Origin: JAMXLO01 sp963719805 | GTDB taxonomy: Bacteria; Pseudomonadota; Alphaproteobacteria; Acetobacterales; Acetobacteraceae | Assembly (NCBI GenBank): GCA_963719805.1 | Contig: CAVRDF010000002.1 | Location: 124,001-188,000, forward strand | Direction: 5' to 3' | Length of the DNA stretch: 64,000 nucleotides | Shown here: piece after piece, positions 9,318 to 17,122 of the stretch | Layout of the letters: each line of letters starts with the position of its first letter | Numbering within the stretch: the first letter of the stretch is position 1 | Notes under the pieces: model-generated | Told to the model about the DNA's origin: nothing | Seen by the model: the letters and a program-made list of their open reading frames with translations, nothing else | Databases searched by the model: none | Program-made: the position numbers and the translations under genes

Positions 9318-9336
9318 CCAGTGGCCATCTCCTGGA

Positions 9337-9918
9337 TTACGCCGGCAACTCATACCCAATAGCCGCCTCGATCTCGATCGTCTTCCGCACCGCCGGCCTC
9401 GCCATCATCCGCGCGTAATGCGCGTTGAGCGCCGGAAACTCCCCCGGTGCCGGGTTCAGCGACCCACTGAACCGCCAGAACAAGCGGAACAGGTGGATAT
9501 CCGCGATCGAATACTGGCCCACCGCCCATTCCTTCCCGCCGAGCCGCCGATCGGCTAGCTCGTAAACGGCCCGCGCGTGCTCTACGCCCTGCCGCCGCGC
9601 CGGATGCACTGTCGAGGCAATGAATGACATCCAGGCAACCACCTGCGCTTCTGCCTCGATGTCATCTCTCGGTAACAGGCCAGCCTCCGGATAGCGCCGC
9701 GCCAGATAGAACAGGATACCGGCGACTTCGGTCAGCGGCCGGCCATCGATCAGCAGAGTTGGCACCTTGCCCTCGGGATTGACCGCCAGGAACGCCGGAT
9801 CGTGCGTCTGCTTCTGCTTGAACGAGATCGGCTTGGTCTCAAACGGCACCCCGATTTCGTGCAGCGCGATATGCGGTGCCATCGAACTTGCACCGGGCGC
9901 GAAATATAAGGTCAGCAT
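9337..9918 (-). CDS. Glutathione S-transferase family protein
   Basis: 193 residues. The N-terminal thioredoxin-like domain (MLTLYFAPGASSMAPHIALHE) has the Ser-containing GSH-contact region of beta/theta-like GSTs and the cis-Pro segment GKVPTLLIDG. It is followed by LTEVAGILFYLARRYP and an all-helical C-terminal domain with VGQYSIADIHLFRLFWR (the SxAD motif). The start at 9918 follows AAGGGGAGACGCCC, a good ribosome site; a longer frame to 10062 lacks homology. Family members conjugate glutathione to electrophiles or act in specific degradation pathways. It is divergent from the operon starting at 10005. Confidence 0.9.
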   Translation of the reverse strand: MLTLYFAPGASSMAPHIALHEIGVPFETKPISFKQKQTHDPAFLAVNPEGKVPTLLIDGRPLTEVAGILFYLARRYPEAGLLPRDDIEAEAQVVAWMSFIASTVHPARRQGVEHARAVYELADRRLGGKEWAVGQYSIADIHLFRLFWRFSGSLNPAPGEFPALNAHYARMMARPAVRKTIEIEAAIGYELPA

Positions 9919-10004
9919 GGGCGTCTCCCCTTTTGTGGTCCAGGTTGTAACGTCTGCCCGGGTGATGAGACCACCCTCAAGCGAACGAACGGGGAGAGAG
10001 GGGA

Positions 10005-10709
10005 ATGTTGCGGCGAAGCCTGCTGGCGGGCCTGCCGATGTTTGCCCTGGCGCGGCCTGCATTGGCCGACGCCATCGGCCTGTCGGTTGCCTGCGACACC
10101 GCGATCGCGTCTGCTTTGCGTCTCGCCGGAAGCGCTTACCGGCAAGCGACCGGTGCGCGCATCTACGTCTTCCCCACCGGTCCCGGACTGCTGCTGCCGC
10201 AGTTGGAGCGTAATATCCAGAACGACATCCTGGTCAGTCAATTGCCGATCCTCGATCAGGCATCGCAGGCCAGGCTGATCAGTGCGGTGCCAGGACCACC
10301 GCATTGGCGTAACCCGCTGGTCATCGCCGGCCTGCCCGGCGCCGCCATCGATCATGTTTTCGCGGTGCCCGATCCCACGCCGGCTTCCGATATCGATGGT
10401 CCCGCGTTGCTGGCAAAACTGGGCCTGAAGCCGGCGCGCGTGCTCGGCGCCGTCGATACCGACGAAGTCGCCGCAATGCTCGATAGTGGCGCCGCGCAGG
10501 CCGGACTGCTGCACATGACCGACGTCCGCGCCAATCCGCGGCTTGCAGTGCTGCGGCCGGTGCCATCGGACGTCCAGCCGCCGCTGATCTATGCGGCGTC
10601 CGTCACGCGTCTCGCCTCGCGCCCCAACCCACAGGCATTCATCGAATTCCTCGCCACCCCGGAGGCCAAAGCCGTGCTCACCGACGCCGGATTGGAACTG
10701 CAGCCATGA
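10005..10709 (+). CDS. ModA-like extracytoplasmic substrate-binding protein
   Basis: 234 residues with a signal peptide (MLRRSLLAGLPMFALARPALA) and a type-2 periplasmic binding fold resembling ModA. It has SVACDTAIASALRLAGSAYRQATG near the N-terminus and the C-terminal ANPQAFIEFLA-like motif (here RPNPQAFIEFLATPEAKAVL) typical of molybdate-binding proteins. No ModB or ModC follows. Instead a cytochrome b and a molybdopterin enzyme follow with 4-base overlaps, so it may be a molybdate- or substrate-binding accessory of that enzyme. It lacks the clear SSG-type oxyanion motif, so molybdate as ligand is uncertain. Confidence 0.72.
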   Translation: MLRRSLLAGLPMFALARPALADAIGLSVACDTAIASALRLAGSAYRQATGARIYVFPTGPGLLLPQLERNIQNDILVSQLPILDQASQARLISAVPGPPHWRNPLVIAGLPGAAIDHVFAVPDPTPASDIDGPALLAKLGLKPARVLGAVDTDEVAAMLDSGAAQAGLLHMTDVRANPRLAVLRPVPSDVQPPLIYAASVTRLASRPNPQAFIEFLATPEAKAVLTDAGLELQP

Positions 10710-11374
10710 TCGTCGACGAACAGAAACACCCGCTGTCACGCCGCATCTTCCACTGGGTGATGGCGTTGTCGATCCTGATCATGATCGGCAGCGGCTGGCG
10801 TATCTACAATGCCAGTCCGATCTTCCCTTTCACCTTCCCCGATTGGATCACCCTCGGCGGCGACTGGCGGGCGTCATTGGCGCGGCATGGCGATCCTGGC
10901 GTCGCCTCCGCCATCGCCTGGCATTTCGCCGCGATGTGGACGCTCTTCGTCAGCTATCTGCTGATGCTGCTGTGGGGCATTGTATCCGGTCATTTCTGGC
11001 GCGATTTCCTACCCCTGCGTCCACGCGCCGTCATCGGCGATTTCGTGGCGGCTTTGACCTTCCGGCTGGAACATCGGCTCGGCGAGTACAACGCCGTGCA
11101 GAAGCTGGCCTATTGGGGCGCGCTCGGCATGGTCGCCATGATGATTGTGTCGGGCCTGGCGATCTGGAAGCCGGTACAGACCTGGCCGCTTGAAGTACTG
11201 CTCGGCGGCTTCCAGGGCGCGCGCATCGTGCACTTCCTCGTGATGGCCGGAATCGTTTGCTTCCTGATCGTCCACGTCGCGCTTACCCTGCTGGTTCCCC
11301 GTACGCTTCTCGCCATGGTAGCCGGCCGCGCTACCGAAGTCCGACATTCCAGCGCTGTGGAGAACGTGCGATGA
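10706..11374 (+). CDS. Cytochrome b/b6 domain protein (b561-type membrane subunit)
   Basis: 222 residues with four TM helices, starting inside the stop of the upstream gene (ATGA). Candidate haem ligands sit in HPLSRRIFHWVMAL (helix 1), IAWHFAAMWTLF (helix 2) and RIVHFLVMAGIVCFLIVHVAL (helix 4). This is the Ni-Fe-hydrogenase/b561-type cytochrome fold, which passes electrons between quinol and a periplasmic oxidoreductase. The next gene is a Tat-exported molybdopterin enzyme, so the pair should form a membrane redox complex similar in logic to MsrQ-MsrP. Confidence 0.9.
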   Translation: MIVDEQKHPLSRRIFHWVMALSILIMIGSGWRIYNASPIFPFTFPDWITLGGDWRASLARHGDPGVASAIAWHFAAMWTLFVSYLLMLLWGIVSGHFWRDFLPLRPRAVIGDFVAALTFRLEHRLGEYNAVQKLAYWGALGMVAMMIVSGLAIWKPVQTWPLEVLLGGFQGARIVHFLVMAGIVCFLIVHVALTLLVPRTLLAMVAGRATEVRHSSAVENVR

Positions 11375-12075
11375 CACTCGCCAGACGGACCGTTCTGCGC
11401 GGCGGCTTGTCGCTCGGTGCTCTCACGTTGCTCACCGGCTGCGATCTGAGCGATCACGACGCGGTGCAGAACGCACTCGCCGTATTCTCGAAATGGAATG
11501 ACAAGGTGCAGGCCGCGCTGTTCGGCGCAAACCGCCTGGCGCCAACATTTCCTGACGCCATGGCGGTGAAGGATTTCCGCTATAACGCGTGGTACGCACC
11601 GGATCAGGCTCCGCGCCTTAATGCTGCCGATTATCGCCTGCAACTTGCCGGGCGGATCGACAACAAGCGTCCATGGAGCGTCGATGACCTTTACGCGCTT
11701 CCCCAGGTCAGCCAGGTGACGCGCCATGTCTGTGTCGAGGGCTGGAGCATGATCGGCAAATGGAGCGGCACGCCGCTGCGCACTTTCCTGGAGCGCGTCG
11801 GCGCCGATACCACCGCCCGTTATGTCGGGTTCGAATGCGCCGATGGCTACTACGAAGGCATCGACATGCCCACTGCGCTGCATCCGCAAACCATGATGGC
11901 GTTCCGCCTGTCGGATGAAATTCTGCCGGCGAAATATGGCTATCCGTTCAAGATCCGTATTCCCACCAAGCTCGGCTTCAAAAACCCGAAGTTCGTCACT
12001 GCAATTTACGTCACCGACGTGATGCCGCGCGGCTATTGGACCGATCGAGGCTACAACTGGTTCAGCGGCATCTGA
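11371..12075 (+). CDS. Tat-exported molybdopterin-dependent oxidoreductase (sulfite oxidase/MsrP fold)
   Basis: 234 residues. The start at 11371 (ATGA overlap) exposes the Tat motif ARRTVLRGG followed by a lipobox-like LLTGC, suggesting a Tat lipoprotein. The core has the oxidoreductase molybdopterin-binding pattern, including RHVCVEGWSMIGKWSGTPL with the molybdenum-ligand Cys, and VGFECADGYYEGIDM. It is shorter than sulfite oxidase and lacks the dimerisation domain, as MsrP does. The substrate is unknown. MsrP repairs methionine sulfoxide in the periplasm, but neither MsrP nor MsrQ identity is clear. Its partners are the cytochrome b upstream and possibly the ModA-like protein. Confidence 0.88.
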   Translation: MTLARRTVLRGGLSLGALTLLTGCDLSDHDAVQNALAVFSKWNDKVQAALFGANRLAPTFPDAMAVKDFRYNAWYAPDQAPRLNAADYRLQLAGRIDNKRPWSVDDLYALPQVSQVTRHVCVEGWSMIGKWSGTPLRTFLERVGADTTARYVGFECADGYYEGIDMPTALHPQTMMAFRLSDEILPAKYGYPFKIRIPTKLGFKNPKFVTAIYVTDVMPRGYWTDRGYNWFSGI

Positions 12076-12830
12076 TGTCCAATCGGCACGGCACCTGCGC
12101 GATCGGCGTGATGGCGAAGGCGCCGCAGCCAGGCCGAGCGAAGACGCGGCTGTGCCCACCCTTGGCGCCGATACAGGCGGCGCAGCTCAGCGCCGCGTTC
12201 CTGCGTGACATTACCGAGAACATTGCACAGGCCGCGCGCGATGCTCCCGTGCATGGCTACGTCGCGTTCGCGCCGGCCGGCAGCGAAGACCTGTTCGACG
12301 GTCATCTCGCCGCTGGCACCGGCTTTGTCCTCGCCGACGGTTCGCCATTGATGCCCGCGAAGGTGCAAGGTTTCGGTCGCTGCCTGCTGCATGCCGTGCA
12401 GGCGATGCTCGGATCGGGCCACAGTGCAGCCTGCGTGGTCAATTCCGACAGCCCAACACTGCCGACGTCATTGCTCGTGCAAACCGCACGCACGCTGCTT
12501 GCGTCGGGTGATCGCATCGTGCTTGGCCCGGCGGATGATGGCGGCTATTACCTGCTCGGCATGCAACGACCCTACGCCGCGCTGTTCGCCGACATTGCGT
12601 GGAGCACGGGCAACGTTGCAGCAGCCACACTGGAACGCGCCGCAACGCTCGGGTTGGAGGTGGTCACGCTGCCTACATGGTACGACGTGGATGACGCTGC
12701 GTCGCTGGCAAGGCTGACCGAGGAACTTGCCGGCTCCGATGCCGAACTGGTGCCCTATGCAGCGCCGGCAACCCGCGCATGCCTGGAACGCCTCGCGCTC
12801 AGAGACTGTTCTTCGATCGCCGCGCAATGA
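12075..12830 (+). CDS. TIGR04282/DUF2064 family nucleotidyl- or glycosyltransferase-like protein
   Basis: 251 residues with the start ATG sharing one base with the upstream stop (TGATG). It has the nucleotide-sugar/CofC-like fold: VMAKAPQPGRAKTRLCPPL near residues 12-30 (the conserved KxPxxGxxKTRL loop), VVNSDSPTLP (the DSP metal region) and LGPADDGGYYLLG. Databases often name this family arsenosugar biosynthesis glycosyltransferase, but it also occurs in many clusters without arsenic genes, and no ars gene is visible here. It sits between the molybdo-enzyme and a membrane glycosyltransferase in one operon. Confidence 0.82.
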   Translation: MSNRHGTCAIGVMAKAPQPGRAKTRLCPPLAPIQAAQLSAAFLRDITENIAQAARDAPVHGYVAFAPAGSEDLFDGHLAAGTGFVLADGSPLMPAKVQGFGRCLLHAVQAMLGSGHSAACVVNSDSPTLPTSLLVQTARTLLASGDRIVLGPADDGGYYLLGMQRPYAALFADIAWSTGNVAAATLERAATLGLEVVTLPTWYDVDDAASLARLTEELAGSDAELVPYAAPATRACLERLALRDCSSIAAQ

Positions 12831-14134
12831 CCCGACCCGCGGTGCTGCTGGCCGCGATCGGTGTCGCGCTCGTCGCGTTGGTCGCGGCCGGCCTTGCAAT
12901 CCTCACCACGCAGCTCGACGACAGCATCCGCGTTACCGCTTTCATGACAACCATCTGCATCGCCGGCGCGCTGTGGCTGCTCGCCGTGATGCTGGTGCGG
13001 CGCGGGTCGCTGCCGCCGCGCGTCATTTGGCTGGTGCTCGGCGTGGCCTTTGCGATGCGTGTCATGACACTGATCGCTCCGCCGCTGCTGTCGTCCGACA
13101 TCTATCGCTATGTCTGGGATGGCCGCGTGCAGCTTGCCGGCATCAATCCCTATCGCTACGTGCCCGCCGCTCTCGAACTGTCGTCCGTTCGCGACGACAC
13201 GGTGTATCCGCAGATCAATCGCGCCGATTATGCTCGCACGCTGTATCAGCCAGCCGCGCAGGCGATCTTCGCCATCGCGGCCGTCATCACGCCGGGTGTG
13301 TTCGGCATGAAGCTGATGATGGCAATGTTCGATCTGCTCGCTATCGGCACCTTGGCGCTGCTCCTTCGCATTGCCGGGCGTGACCCGGCCGAACTGCTGA
13401 TTTACGCGTGGCTGCCGCTGCCGGTGTGGGAGTTCGCCGGCAATGCGCATATCGATGCGGCCGCGGCAGGCTTGCTGTCCGTCGCATTGCTGGTCGCGTC
13501 ACGGGGCCGCTCGATTTGGACCGGCATTCTGCTTGCCGTGGCATCTCTGACCAAGCTGCTGCCCGCTGTCGTGCTGCCAGCCTTCTGGCGGCCGCGCGAC
13601 TGGCGGTTGCCACTTGCCTTCGCCGCGGCCACCGTCGTGCTGTACGCGCTCTACGCATCAGCCGGCTTGCAGGTATTTGGTTTCCTTGGTGGCTACTCCT
13701 CTGAGGAAGGCATCGAGAACGGCCACGGCATCTTCCTGCTGCAATTGATCGACAGCGTCGTGTCACTGCCGGGCTGGGCGATTGCCGTCTATGTGGCGTT
13801 GGCACTCATGATCATTGGCCTGATCGCCATCCGCTTCGCCTTCAGCGGCCGTTTGCCGGTCGGCCGCGGTCCGCGCATAGTGCTGATCGCTCGCCAGTCA
13901 GCAATTCTCGGTGCCGCGGTACTGGTCGCAGTTTCGCCGCATTATCCGTGGTATTTCGGCTGGCTGGCACCTCTCGCTTGCCTGGCGCCGCTACCGGCGG
14001 TGTTGTGGATGCTCGCAGCCGCCCCGCTGCTCGCGCATGGCGCAGTCGAGTACCCTTGCGGTACCTGCGGCCGTCTACGCGCCAGCCGCGTTACTCGCCT
14101 TGCTCGATCTGCGTCACCTGCCGGTGCCGCGTGA
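12827..14134 (+). CDS. GT87/DUF2029-like integral membrane glycosyltransferase, C-terminus frameshifted
   Basis: 435 residues as read, with about ten TM helices and the polyprenyl-phosphate-sugar transferase style of an early periplasmic loop (SDIYRYVWDGRVQLAGINPY, with acidic residues near the first loop). The ATG overlaps the previous stop (ATGA). After about residue 405 the frame turns polar (TCGRLRASRVTRLARS). The neighbouring frame continues with AVPAAVYAPAALLALLDLR and stops at 14153 as TGATG with the next gene, exactly like the other junctions of this operon. The true gene therefore probably ends at 14153 after a single extra base near 14050. The likely role is transfer of a sugar from a lipid carrier. 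Confidence 0.82.
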   Translation: MTRPAVLLAAIGVALVALVAAGLAILTTQLDDSIRVTAFMTTICIAGALWLLAVMLVRRGSLPPRVIWLVLGVAFAMRVMTLIAPPLLSSDIYRYVWDGRVQLAGINPYRYVPAALELSSVRDDTVYPQINRADYARTLYQPAAQAIFAIAAVITPGVFGMKLMMAMFDLLAIGTLALLLRIAGRDPAELLIYAWLPLPVWEFAGNAHIDAAAAGLLSVALLVASRGRSIWTGILLAVASLTKLLPAVVLPAFWRPRDWRLPLAFAAATVVLYALYASAGLQVFGFLGGYSSEEGIENGHGIFLLQLIDSVVSLPGWAIAVYVALALMIIGLIAIRFAFSGRLPVGRGPRIVLIARQSAILGAAVLVAVSPHYPWYFGWLAPLACLAPLPAVLWMLAAAPLLAHGAVEYPCGTCGRLRASRVTRLARSASPAGAA

Positions 14135-14152
14135 AGCTGTACGGAGCTTGTG

Positions 14153-15196
14153 ATGGCAGAACTAAAGGACCCACGCCGCTATTTCGAAGCAGTGGAATCG
14201 CGTGCGTCGCAGGCCACCGCGCCGCCGGTCTGTCTGTACCTCGAGGTCACCAACCGCTGCAATCTACTGTGCGAAACCTGCCCGCGCACGTTCGAGACGC
14301 TCGAGCCGGCGGCCGACATGAGCTGGGATCTGTTCACCTCTATCGTCGATCAGGTGCCGGATGTTTCGCGCGTCGTGCTGCACGGCGTCGGCGAGCCGAT
14401 GATGGTGAAGGCGCTGCCGCGGATGATCCGCTATCTGAAGGATCGCGGCATCTACGTGCTGTTCAACACCAACGGCACGCTGCTGATGCCGAAGAAGCAT
14501 CAGGAACTGATCGATACCGGTCTCGACGAGCTGCGCGTTTCACTCGATGCGGCGGACGCGAAATCCTTTCTGGCGGTACGCGGCAAGAACTTCTTCGACC
14601 GCATCGTGCGCAACGTCCGCGGCTTCACTGAACTGCAGCGCAGCACTGGGGCCACGTTGCCGCGTGTGTCGCTATGGCTCACCGGCCTCAAGGAAACCAT
14701 CGACCAGCTTCCTGCTTTCATCCGCCTGTCGGTGTCGATGGGCGTCACCGAGGTGCATCTTCAGCGGCTGGTCTACGACGAGTCCGGCTATGGCCTGGCG
14801 CGGCCTGAATCATCGCTGTTCGAAACGCTGCGTGCCGAGGAGACACGCGCAATCGAACAGGCCACGCAGCTTGCGAACGATCTCGGCGTGATGCTGGACG
14901 CGTCGGGCGCCACCGAACCTGGCCTCAGCCTGAAGCGGCCGGACGAAAACCAGCCGTGGTCGGCGTGTCGCCGTCCGTGGTCGCTGATGTATTTCACCGC
15001 GCATGGCCGCGCGCTGCCATGTTGCATGGCTCCATTCTCTGCACGCGGCTACGACAGCTATACGTTGGGCGACGCAACGCAGCAGACACTGCGCGAGATC
15101 TGGAACGGTGCGGCCTATCAGGACTTTCGCACCGCACTGCTCAGCGATGTGCCGCCGAAACCCTGCACCGGATGCGGCATGCGGTGGAGCCTCTGA
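14153..15196 (+). CDS. Radical SAM/SPASM domain protein
   Basis: 347 residues. The N-terminal radical SAM motif is EVTNRCNLLCETCPRTFE (CxxxCxxC), with VLHGVGEPMM as the GGEP-like motif. The C-terminal SPASM-type segment has Cys at PWSACRRPW, ALPCCMAPF and PKPCTGCGM, enough for an auxiliary iron-sulfur cluster. SPASM proteins modify peptides or act in cofactor and glycan/lipid head-group pathways. With glycosyltransferases on both sides and no small precursor peptide seen, a small-molecule or lipid substrate is more likely than a RiPP. A GTG three bases upstream is an alternative start. Confidence 0.9.
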   Translation: MAELKDPRRYFEAVESRASQATAPPVCLYLEVTNRCNLLCETCPRTFETLEPAADMSWDLFTSIVDQVPDVSRVVLHGVGEPMMVKALPRMIRYLKDRGIYVLFNTNGTLLMPKKHQELIDTGLDELRVSLDAADAKSFLAVRGKNFFDRIVRNVRGFTELQRSTGATLPRVSLWLTGLKETIDQLPAFIRLSVSMGVTEVHLQRLVYDESGYGLARPESSLFETLRAEETRAIEQATQLANDLGVMLDASGATEPGLSLKRPDENQPWSACRRPWSLMYFTAHGRALPCCMAPFSARGYDSYTLGDATQQTLREIWNGAAYQDFRTALLSDVPPKPCTGCGMRWSL

Positions 15197-15882
15197 CAAC
15201 ACGCGTCGCCGCCGTCATCCCAACGCTGAATGAGGCGGCGACGATAGCCGGCACCATCGCGATGTTGCCGCGTAACGTGGTCGACGAGATCATCGTCGCC
15301 GACAGTTCCAGCAATGATGGCACGCCGGCAATCGCCCAGGCTGCCGGAGCGCGCGTGGTGTCGCTGCGCGAACGTGGCTATGGCCGCGCCTGTGCCGCGG
15401 GCGTCGTGGCGGCCGGCGAGGGTTGCGGTATCATCCTGTTCCTCGATGGCGACGGCGCGGATCGCGCTGATCTCGCGGACATGCTGGTTGCGCCGATACG
15501 CGCTGGCACACATGACTTCGTCATCGGCTCCCGCGTGCGCGGTGTGCGTGAGCCAGGCTCGATGAGCTGGCACCAGGTTCTCGCGGGCCGGCTCGCCGGA
15601 TGGCTCATATCGCTGATGTACGGCATGCACTACACCGACATGTGCGCGTTCCGCGCGATCAGCCGTGAAGCGCTGGCACGCCTCGACATGCGTGAAGCGA
15701 CGTATGGCTGGAACATCGAGATGCAGATCAAGGCCGCCCGCGCCGGATTGCGTATCTTGGAACTGCCGGTGCCCTATCGTTGCCGCGCCGGCGGAAGTTC
15801 CAAAGTCGCCGGAACAATCGGCGGCAGCATTCGCGCCGGCTGGCGCATCACACTGACCGTCGCCCGGCTCGCATTGGGCTGA
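15172..15882 (+). CDS. Glycosyltransferase family 2 (dolichyl/polyprenyl-phosphate hexose synthase type)
   Basis: About 236 residues. The GT-A fold shows VIPTLNEAATIAGTIAML, EIIVADSSSNDGT, LFLDGDGAD (DxD) and VIGSRVRGVREPGSM, with the later segment GWNIEMQIKAARAG. This matches polyprenyl-phosphate mannose/glucose synthases that load a sugar on a lipid carrier. Start is ATG 15172 or GTG 15184; both overlap the SPASM gene. Its lipid-linked product would suit the membrane glycosyltransferase two genes upstream. It is the last gene of the operon that begins at 10005. Confidence 0.9.
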   Translation: MRHAVEPLTTRVAAVIPTLNEAATIAGTIAMLPRNVVDEIIVADSSSNDGTPAIAQAAGARVVSLRERGYGRACAAGVVAAGEGCGIILFLDGDGADRADLADMLVAPIRAGTHDFVIGSRVRGVREPGSMSWHQVLAGRLAGWLISLMYGMHYTDMCAFRAISREALARLDMREATYGWNIEMQIKAARAGLRILELPVPYRCRAGGSSKVAGTIGGSIRAGWRITLTVARLALG

Positions 15883-15884
15883 TC

Positions 15885-16298
15885 TCAGATCGCCGCCGGC
15901 ATCCAGTTGGTTGCGCGCCGCGCCAGCCGGGCATCGGTCGCCTCGCCATCGTAATCCGGCGCCGCCGGTGTCTGCGTGAACGCCGCGCGATCGTCCAGGC
16001 AGTTGACGTTCAGCACCGCGCGCAGCCCGGAGCTCGTATCACACACCGCGCCAACATAGACGCCGCACCGGCGGCAAAGGATGTAATCGGCAGTACGCGA
16101 ACCGAACCGATAGCGTTCCGCTTGTGACCAGTCCGTGACAGCGATCTTCACCTCGCCGTCGCGGTCCGACAGCGTCCGCGTGCCATGCGCTCGGCAGAAG
16201 CCGCAGGAACATGAGCGCAATGGCATCTGATCGGGGCTACGCGACAGGCGCAGTTGCACGGTTATGTTGCCGCAATGGCAGCCGCCGGAGTGTTGCAT
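15885..16298 (-). CDS. GFA/CENP-V family zinc protein
   Basis: 137 residues of the glutathione-dependent formaldehyde-activating (GFA) fold. Zn-binding cysteines are visible as CHC at 7-9, CSCGFC at 30-35 and CRRC at 75-78. Gfa itself speeds the formation of S-hydroxymethylglutathione, but most family members are uncharacterised. The gene ends 3 bases from the end of the convergent glycosyltransferase gene, and it is divergent from the Lin0512 pair. Confidence 0.88.
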   Translation of the reverse strand: MQHSGGCHCGNITVQLRLSRSPDQMPLRSCSCGFCRAHGTRTLSDRDGEVKIAVTDWSQAERYRFGSRTADYILCRRCGVYVGAVCDTSSGLRAVLNVNCLDDRAAFTQTPAAPDYDGEATDARLARRATNWMPAAI

Positions 16299-16371
16299 GC
16301 CCGGATGCTATGCGGTTGCCGCTGTGGAGGCTAGCCTCGCCCTGCGGCAACCCCCGCTTGAAGGAGACAAC

Positions 16372-16710
16372 ATGGCCTGGAAGCGCATGGTGCTGCAGAT
16401 CGGCATGGGTACCGATATCCGAGGCACCGACTACACCAAGGCAGCAGTACGCGCATTGCGCGATGCCCTGTGGCACAACTCATTGAGCGTCGCCGACGCT
16501 GTTGGGCTGCATGTAGACTCGATGCGTGTCGACGTCACCATCGGTGTGCCGAAACCGGATTTGGTGGACAAGGCTCAGGTATTGGCGGTGCTGCCGCACG
16601 GCACCGGAACGGTGACCGTGGTCGAGGGCGGCCTGGAAATCCCCAATGACGCCGGCACCAACTCAACAGTCATCGCCAATGCCGCCGCCGTCGTGCGGCT
16701 GGATGTATGA
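16372..16710 (+). CDS. Lin0512 family protein (first of tandem pair)
   Basis: 112 residues preceded by AAGGAG at ideal spacing. The sequence (VLQIGMGTDIRGTDYTKAAV, then VDVTIGVPKPDLVDKAQVL and a C-terminal ATVVRLDV-like end) fits the small Lin0512 family of about 115 residues. The family is thought to relate to ring-forming amidohydrolase (barbiturase/cyanuric acid hydrolase) folds, but no function is established. A second copy follows 7 bases downstream, which suggests a heteromeric partner or a recent duplication. Confidence 0.85.
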   Translation: MAWKRMVLQIGMGTDIRGTDYTKAAVRALRDALWHNSLSVADAVGLHVDSMRVDVTIGVPKPDLVDKAQVLAVLPHGTGTVTVVEGGLEIPNDAGTNSTVIANAAAVVRLDV

Positions 16711-16717
16711 GGGCACC

Positions 16718-17069
16718 ATGGCCAAGCGCGTCATCCTTGAAATGGGTACCGGCAACGATCTGCACGGTGGCGACTACACCAAGGCAGCGCTGCGCGCCGT
16801 GCAGGATGCGATCCATCACAGCTCGCTAAGCCTGATCCGCAGCTTCGGGCTCGAACTCTCGCAAGATGCAGGTGGAAGTGACCATCGGCGTGCAACATCC
16901 GGAAAAGGTCGATGCCGCCGCGGTGAAGGCATCGCTGCCGCATGGCGAGGTGACAGTGAAGGTCGTGAAGGGTGGCCTGGATGTACCGGATGAAACATCC
17001 AGTGACATAGCGGTGATTGCCTCGGCCGCGGTTGCGGTGCGGCTTGATCTGCCGCAGGCTGGCGCGTAG
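16718..17069 (+). pseudogene. Second Lin0512 family gene, frameshifted
   Basis: Two frames together give one Lin0512 protein of about 116 residues. The first half (MAKRVILEMGTGNDLHGGDY) runs to about 16860 and the second half (MQVEVTIGVQHPEKVDAAAV) begins at 16866 in the next frame. Aligned to the upstream copy, LHVDSMRVDVTIG matches LELS-KMQVEVTIG with no residue gap if one extra C in CTCTCGCAAGATG is ignored. The gene therefore differs from intact by a single base. Sequencing error and recent inactivation both fit. Confidence 0.8.
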
Positions 17070-17073
17070 CGCC

Positions 17074-17096
17074 ATGCCCGGACTTGATCCGGGCAT
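17074..17096. repeat. Palindromic intergenic repeat (ATGCCCGGA/TCCGGGCAT)
   Basis: A perfect 9-base inverted repeat, ATGCCCGGA and TCCGGGCAT, around a CTTGA loop, directly after the second Lin0512 gene. The related palindrome at 32466-32486 has the same CTTG-like centre. It may be a dispersed extragenic repeat that also works as a hairpin between genes. Confidence 0.55.
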
Positions 17097-17122
17097 CTCA
17101 TCCGCAGCAGGGAGAAAGTCCA

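Noticed and set aside
14153..15196. RiPP maturase reading of the SPASM protein
   Set aside because: No small precursor peptide gene is seen next to it and the neighbours are glycosyltransferases.
12075..15882. Arsenosugar biosynthesis cluster
   Set aside because: The DUF2064 family name suggests it, but the radical SAM protein is a SPASM type rather than ArsS-like and no arsenic gene is present.
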